Made by a program: the position numbers and the translations under genes. The notes beneath the pieces were generated by a model, which made no database searches, was not told where the DNA came from, and saw only the letters and a list, made by a program, of their open reading frames with translations. A stretch of 11,067 nt of DNA from Ophiocordyceps camponoti-saundersi (nom. inval.) (Eukaryota; Ascomycota; Sordariomycetes; Hypocreales; Ophiocordycipitaceae): positions 1 through 11,067 of the forward strand of contig PDHQ01000612.1 of assembly GCA_003339415.1 (NCBI GenBank). The letters are read 5' to 3'. Shown here piece by piece: positions 7,441 through 11,067 of this stretch; position 1 is the stretch's first letter, and each line of letters opens with the position of its first letter.

Positions 7441-9330
7441 CTAAAATATTCGTAATACGAAGTAAACCGATAAATATTACGGATCTATCTTCTTTTCTAA
7501 AACCGCGAAACGGCCTTAGTTAGTATTAAAGTATAGTATACCCGGAGCGGCGGTAATAGTAAAAGTAAGTATAATAACGGTATTTAGTTCCTAGCGGAAG
7601 CTAGCGTTTTAAATTATAGATAACGTATATCGGTAATATTCGCGGATATCGGTTAATTATATCGAGTAAGGGAGAAGAAGGTCTACGAAGCCTTATTCGA
7701 GAAGAGGAGGGATAGCGGAGAAAGGGGGGGTAAGGCCGAATTAAAAAGAACGGATAGGTAAGCTTTATATATTCGTAAGGATAGAGATAGCTTACTAGGC
7801 CCTAAGGGCTAACCGCTTTAGGGAACCGAGCGGCGTAAGGGCGATATAGGTAAGGGCGATATAATCTAATTAGAAGCGGCGGATATAGCTAATAGAGAGG
7901 CGACCGTTAAGGGAGCCTAGTATTTAATTTATTAACTTTTCTATTATAGCGGCGGCGAGTAAGCGGACTTAATCTTCGTAACTAATATTTACCTTATCTA
8001 TATAGTAGATAAGTATACGTAGTATAAGATACTAAGTAGCGTACTTAGACGAGAGCGTCGGGCTAGCGGTATCGGTAAGACTATAATATACTTATATAAT
8101 ATCCTTAGCATAGCTAGTAAACTATTCGTACGGGAGTAAGGAAGGAGTAGTATAGGCATATTAGTAGAGTTTCTTAAGCGACCTTTTTATTATATTAGGA
8201 GTATAGCGTAGAGGATAGGGGAGGGGGTTATATAACGGTAAACTAACGCGGCGGAAAAGGGATTAGAGGACTATTCCTATATCTTAAAAGTAGATATAAT
8301 ATCCTATAAAAAGATAGCGGAACTTCTATCGGTCGCGTTATCGAAAACTATAAGCGCTAAAGTATTAACTTATTACCGGAATTAGTAGGAGACGAAAGCT
8401 TTTATTTATAAGATTTAAGAATACTAAAAGATATAGCCTAGGAAATATCTTACGTATTCTACCTAGGTAATGCCGGGGCCGTTAAAAAATATAGCCTAAG
8501 AATAGGTATACCTCTCGATAATAAGGATAGGGTTATAATAATAGCCGATTAAGGGGATATATAAGAGAACTGGCCGTTAAAGTATAATAAGGGGCTAAGA
8601 GCGGGTTCCTATATTAAATAGGGGACTACTAAGGTTAAGTACGTTACGTAAGATTAATAGCTAGGCGTATTTTTATATACTAGCTATAATATTAAGACGC
8701 TTAAAAAAAGAGGGCGGGAGGAGGTTAGGTTTGCCGGTAAAGTAATACTTACCTAGATAATCGAAGAGGGCTATAGCTTCGCGGTTAGTAAGACTAGAAT
8801 TATTACTAAAAGCGGGGCTAGGAGGCGAGGCTAAGCGTTATGCGACGGCGTTAGTAGCGTAATAGAAAACTATAGCAAAGTAACCGAGGATACCGGGGAA
8901 ACTAGAGGGTTCGAACTTACGTAAGAGGCAGAGATATTCGCGCGGGTTATAGAGAAAGAAGATAATAAGCTATAGAAGCGGGTTAAAGAGAACGAAGAAA
9001 TCGCGGCGTTACTTAAGGACTTCTAAGACTCGTATAGTTATAACCTACTTTATACGGAAGGTAAATAAGGAGTTGCGGATAGCCGAGTAAATATATTAGC
9101 GCTTATAAAAGAATAGGTAGATTAAGTCGGGGTCCTAAGCGCTATCGGTAGGAGGGGGGGTAATAGCTTTTACGAGGCTACGCTACTTCGTTATATAAGG
9201 TTCCGCCTTAACCGACGGGAGTATAAGAGCTGCTATAAGAAGGCCTATTATCGTTAAGAGATAACTAGGTTTCGTAGTAGGGGAACGGCCGGTAGTAAAG
9301 GAGCCGTAAAAGGGGCCGAAGAAAAGTAAG
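7441..9330 (+). pseudogene. Long RIP ghost frame (frame 1 then frame 3), unknown protein
   Basis: The + strand is purine-rich. Frame 1 (7441 to about 8300) and then frame 3 (about 8283 to 9330) read with TAA and TAG stops only and with strikingly protein-like residues. Frame 1 holds KKVYEALFEKRRDSGERGGK (7672-7731), LEAADIANREATVKGA (about 7870-7917) and RASGIGKT (8059-8082). The last resembles a P-loop nucleotide-binding motif but has Arg at the usual first Gly. Frame 3 holds EISYVFYLGNAGAVKKYSLR (8442-8501), EEGYSFAVSKTRI, then a charged helical part with EAEIFARVIEKEDNKL (8925-8972), DSYSYNLLYTEG and a basic end with FRLNRREYKSCYKKAYYR. The frame change near 8290 may be an indel, an intron or evidence of two genes. 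No family is recognised. The NTPase idea rests on one imperfect motif. Confidence 0.45.
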
Positions 9331-10440
9331 TATTTTTCCGCCGCAGCGTCGTAATATAAACTATCGGAAAGGTTATAGTTACGAACACTCTTATTATAAT
9401 ATATAATATAATAGCGTTTTTCGAGGAATAAGGGGGGGCCTATCGACGATAAGTTCCTATAGCGTAGGTAGAAAGCGAGGGGGTAAAACGTAAGGTTATC
9501 GGGGCTTACTAACCCCCCGCTAAAACTCTTAAAATTAGCTAGTAAATAATATTTCTACGGGGGGTTAGAGGGTGGCGCCCCGTTAGAGGCGTGGTCGGAT
9601 TCGCGAGGCGAGGGGGGATCGTCTCGATACTTAGAGGGAGGGGATAGCGATTCGTTAAACGGGTCGTTAGACCGGCAAAGGGGGTTAGAATCGTTTCCGA
9701 GCCGGGGGGGGGAATAGCTAATATTAACGGCGAGGGCGTAGGAGAGTTATTCGATATAGGAAAGATTATATTCAGCTTATAGATACCGAAGAAATTAGTT
9801 AAAGCGGCTAGTAAAGAGTCTCTTATTCCTATCCTTCGTATTTATATCGTCGGCATCGTTAGTATCGTTATTATAATAATCGGCGTCGGGAAAGTTATCG
9901 TTAGAGTTACCGTAACGGGAGTAAATATTAGAAAAGTTATCCTCGCGCGTATTACGAAGATTCCCTTCTTCGGATAACTAGGTAATATCCTAAAATATAT
10001 CGAGGGTAACCGGTAGGGGTTATATAGCGGTATCTATTATAGGGGGGAAATAAGGATAGGGAGTAGGATAAGGCGGGTAGTAGCTAGGATCGAGTTCTAT
10101 ATCGGAGCTAATATTATATATATAAAAGGCGGGCGAGTTCTCGTTCTAAAAGGTATCGTAAGTATACGCGCCGGCAAATATTTCCTAATATCGTATAAAG
10201 AGGACTTAAAATATAGACTAATCTCGGTAGGAAATCTAATAACGTATATTCGTATCTATCGATAAGCCGGTAAGGTTAGGAAGAGACTAGGAAGGCGGGA
10301 AAAGCGTAAAGATATACTAAATATACCGGGATAGGAGGATAGCGTAGTATAGCTTAAGTAGGCTAGGGGGTAGAGGGTATTATTAGCGGTGCTAATATTA
10401 AGTATCTTAGTTATAAGGTTTGCTTAGGTAGAGGACTATA
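9331..10440. other. G-rich, unassigned stretch
   Basis: No gene is supported. The + strand has repeated G runs: G7 near 9431, G9 at 9704-9712 and others between 9560 and 9640. It is locally GC-richer than the rest and keeps a few TG (about 9572 and 9591). The - strand of 9340-9900 also reads as a TGA-poor frame, but its Ser/Pro/Tyr/Leu-rich product shows no motif, so strand and coding status stay open. From 9900 on, TA content rises again and nothing is recognisable. Confidence 0.4.
9509..9568. repeat. 11-bp GC-rich inverted repeat
   Basis: CTAACCCCCCG at 9509-9519 is the exact reverse complement of 9558-9568, with a 38-base AT-rich loop. It could form a stable stem. In a eukaryotic setting it should not be read as a bacterial-type terminator. 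It may be a remnant of an element end. Confidence 0.6.
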
Positions 10441-10448
10441 AACTAGGC

Positions 10449-10830
10449 GTCGAAAGAGGACGAGTTAGCGATATAGAACGTACGGTTATATATATCGAAG
10501 GGTAGCGTTTTGCTAGCGTATTTAGTATTATATTATATTTGCTAGTTAAATAATAAAATCCGAACATAGTTCTAGGGTATAAGGATTTAGGCGGCCGGCG
10601 GGATAGTAATAAGTTTAAGATAGGAACTAATAATAGATATTATACTAAGCGAAAATTCCTTTTCGGTTTCGGAGTTATCTAACGGCAGATCTGGGGTATT
10701 TTCCCTATAGTTGATACTATATTTTTCTTAAAGAAGTTTATATATAGCGGTAGAGTTAAAAGCTTTAGATTCGGTTATTTCCTAGAAGCGGCGGCTTATT
10801 TTCGCGAAGAGGGAGAGGTAAGTTAGATCT
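10449..10830 (+). pseudogene. Weak ghost frame, unknown
   Basis: Frame 3 from about 10449 to 10830 has only a few TAA or TAG stops and includes an intact TGG codon at 10692-10694, rare in this window. Residues such as VERGRVSDIERTVIYIEG, RQIWGIFPIVDTIFFLKKF and GYFLEAAAYFREEGEV look plausible for a protein. There is no recognised motif and no clear start or end. It could be the far part of the same decayed unit as 7441-9330, or chance. Confidence 0.22.
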
Positions 10831-11044
10831 AGTATTTAAAGGGGATAGATAGCCGTGCATATATAAGAGCTTAGCTAGCGAATTAAGATACTTAATCTTA
10901 TAATAGGAATAAAACTCGGAAGAGTTATCGGCAGGGGTTATAAGCGTTAGCTTATCTAGAAAGACCGGGTTATACGATATAAAGACTATACTATCTTCAC
11001 TATATCCTCCCTATATATTAGATTCCTTAGGCATTTTCGTAGAT
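10831..11044. other. AT-rich sequence, nothing recognised
   Basis: This is mixed RIP-type sequence with TAA and TAG in every frame and no repeat or motif I can support. Confidence 0.4.
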
Positions 11045-11047
11045 ATA

Positions 11048-11067
11048 TTTTTTTTATTCTTTTTTTT
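11048..11067 (+). repeat. T-rich tract, T8-ATTC-T8, at window end
   Basis: Its first 19 bases are identical to 2756-2774, including the ATTC interruption. The tract continues to the window edge, so its full extent is unknown. Confidence 0.7.

Larger units (their letters stand above)
1..11067. other. RIP-mutated repeat-rich fungal DNA
   Basis: The whole window shows extreme loss of CA and TG, excess of TA and good retention of CG. In 8101-8400 I counted by hand about 48 TA, 16 CG, 2 CA and no TG. Both strands are affected equally. This matches repeat-induced point mutation, the premeiotic process of Pezizomycotina that changes C to T, mainly at CpA, in duplicated DNA. Methylation-driven decay is a poor fit because CG is not depleted. 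Stop codons TAA and TAG crowd every frame while TGA is rare, as expected when CAA, CAG and TGG are converted. A few short patches (151-210, 1681-1695, around 9570-9600 and 10680-10710) keep more CA or TG. The dinucleotide pattern is read directly; the RIP mechanism and host group are inferred. Confidence 0.93.

Noticed and set aside
8281..8340. ILKVDII as a Walker B strand for the P-loop-like motif
   Set aside because: It lies in frame 1 exactly where the better reading shifts to frame 3, and it lacks the second acidic residue usually present.
8670..8830. Possible non-LTR reverse transcriptase block (frame 3, EEGYSFAVSKTRI)
   Set aside because: The sequence before it lacks a recognisable Asp pair and the conserved Pro-Gln-Gly box, so the likeness to the RT helix is too weak to call.
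8905..8920. GGGTTCGAACTT, similar to a tRNA T-loop
   Set aside because: No T-stem pairing, no acceptor stem and no D or anticodon arm upstream; it lies inside the frame-3 ghost reading.
1..11067. Bacterial or phage origin, CRISPR array, or telomere repeat
   Set aside because: No regularly spaced repeats, no TTAGGG array, no ribosome-binding sites with open genes; the dinucleotide pattern is fungal RIP.

Overview
The window reads as a transposon-rich, gene-poor stretch of a filamentous ascomycete (Pezizomycotina) genome that has been heavily mutated by RIP (repeat-induced point mutation). CA and TG dinucleotides are nearly absent, TA is greatly over-represented and CG is kept. In 8101-8400 a hand count gives about 48 TA, 16 CG, 2 CA and 0 TG. 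This is what C-to-T change at CpA on both strands produces. CpG-methylation decay would instead remove CG. One result is that CAA, CAG and TGG codons have become TAA or TAG, so almost no open frame survives. Old genes have to be recognised as 'ghost' frames whose only interruptions are TAA and TAG.

Layout: 1-500 is AT-rich non-coding sequence with a pyrimidine-rich patch. 522-1571 is a ghost reading frame of about 349 codons on the + strand, running from ATG to a TGA and including a C16 proline run; I do not recognise the protein. 1612-1878 is a long imperfect inverted repeat (foldback). About 2101-4110 is a RIP-degraded Ty1/copia retrotransposon on the + strand. Its gag region is followed, after what looks like a large internal deletion, by the end of the reverse transcriptase and a well recognisable RNase H. 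4257-4430 is a triplet repeat plus a degenerate low-complexity tract. 4310-4693 is the only uninterrupted long frame. 4694-7300 is decayed AT-rich sequence that I could not assign. 7310-7415 is an imperfect AT-rich palindrome. 7441 to about 9330 is a second long ghost frame (frame 1, then frame 3) with a purine-rich coding-like strand and an unrecognised product. The rest, to 11067, is G-rich and then AT-rich decayed sequence with one more weak ghost frame.

Nothing here is expected to make a functional protein. The copia assignment is the one firm family call. The ghost frames at 522-1571 and 7441-9330 are the best candidates for something undescribed: either internal genes of uncharacterised mobile elements, or duplicated host or cargo genes caught by RIP. 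No LTR pair, tRNA, rRNA or CRISPR array could be supported.
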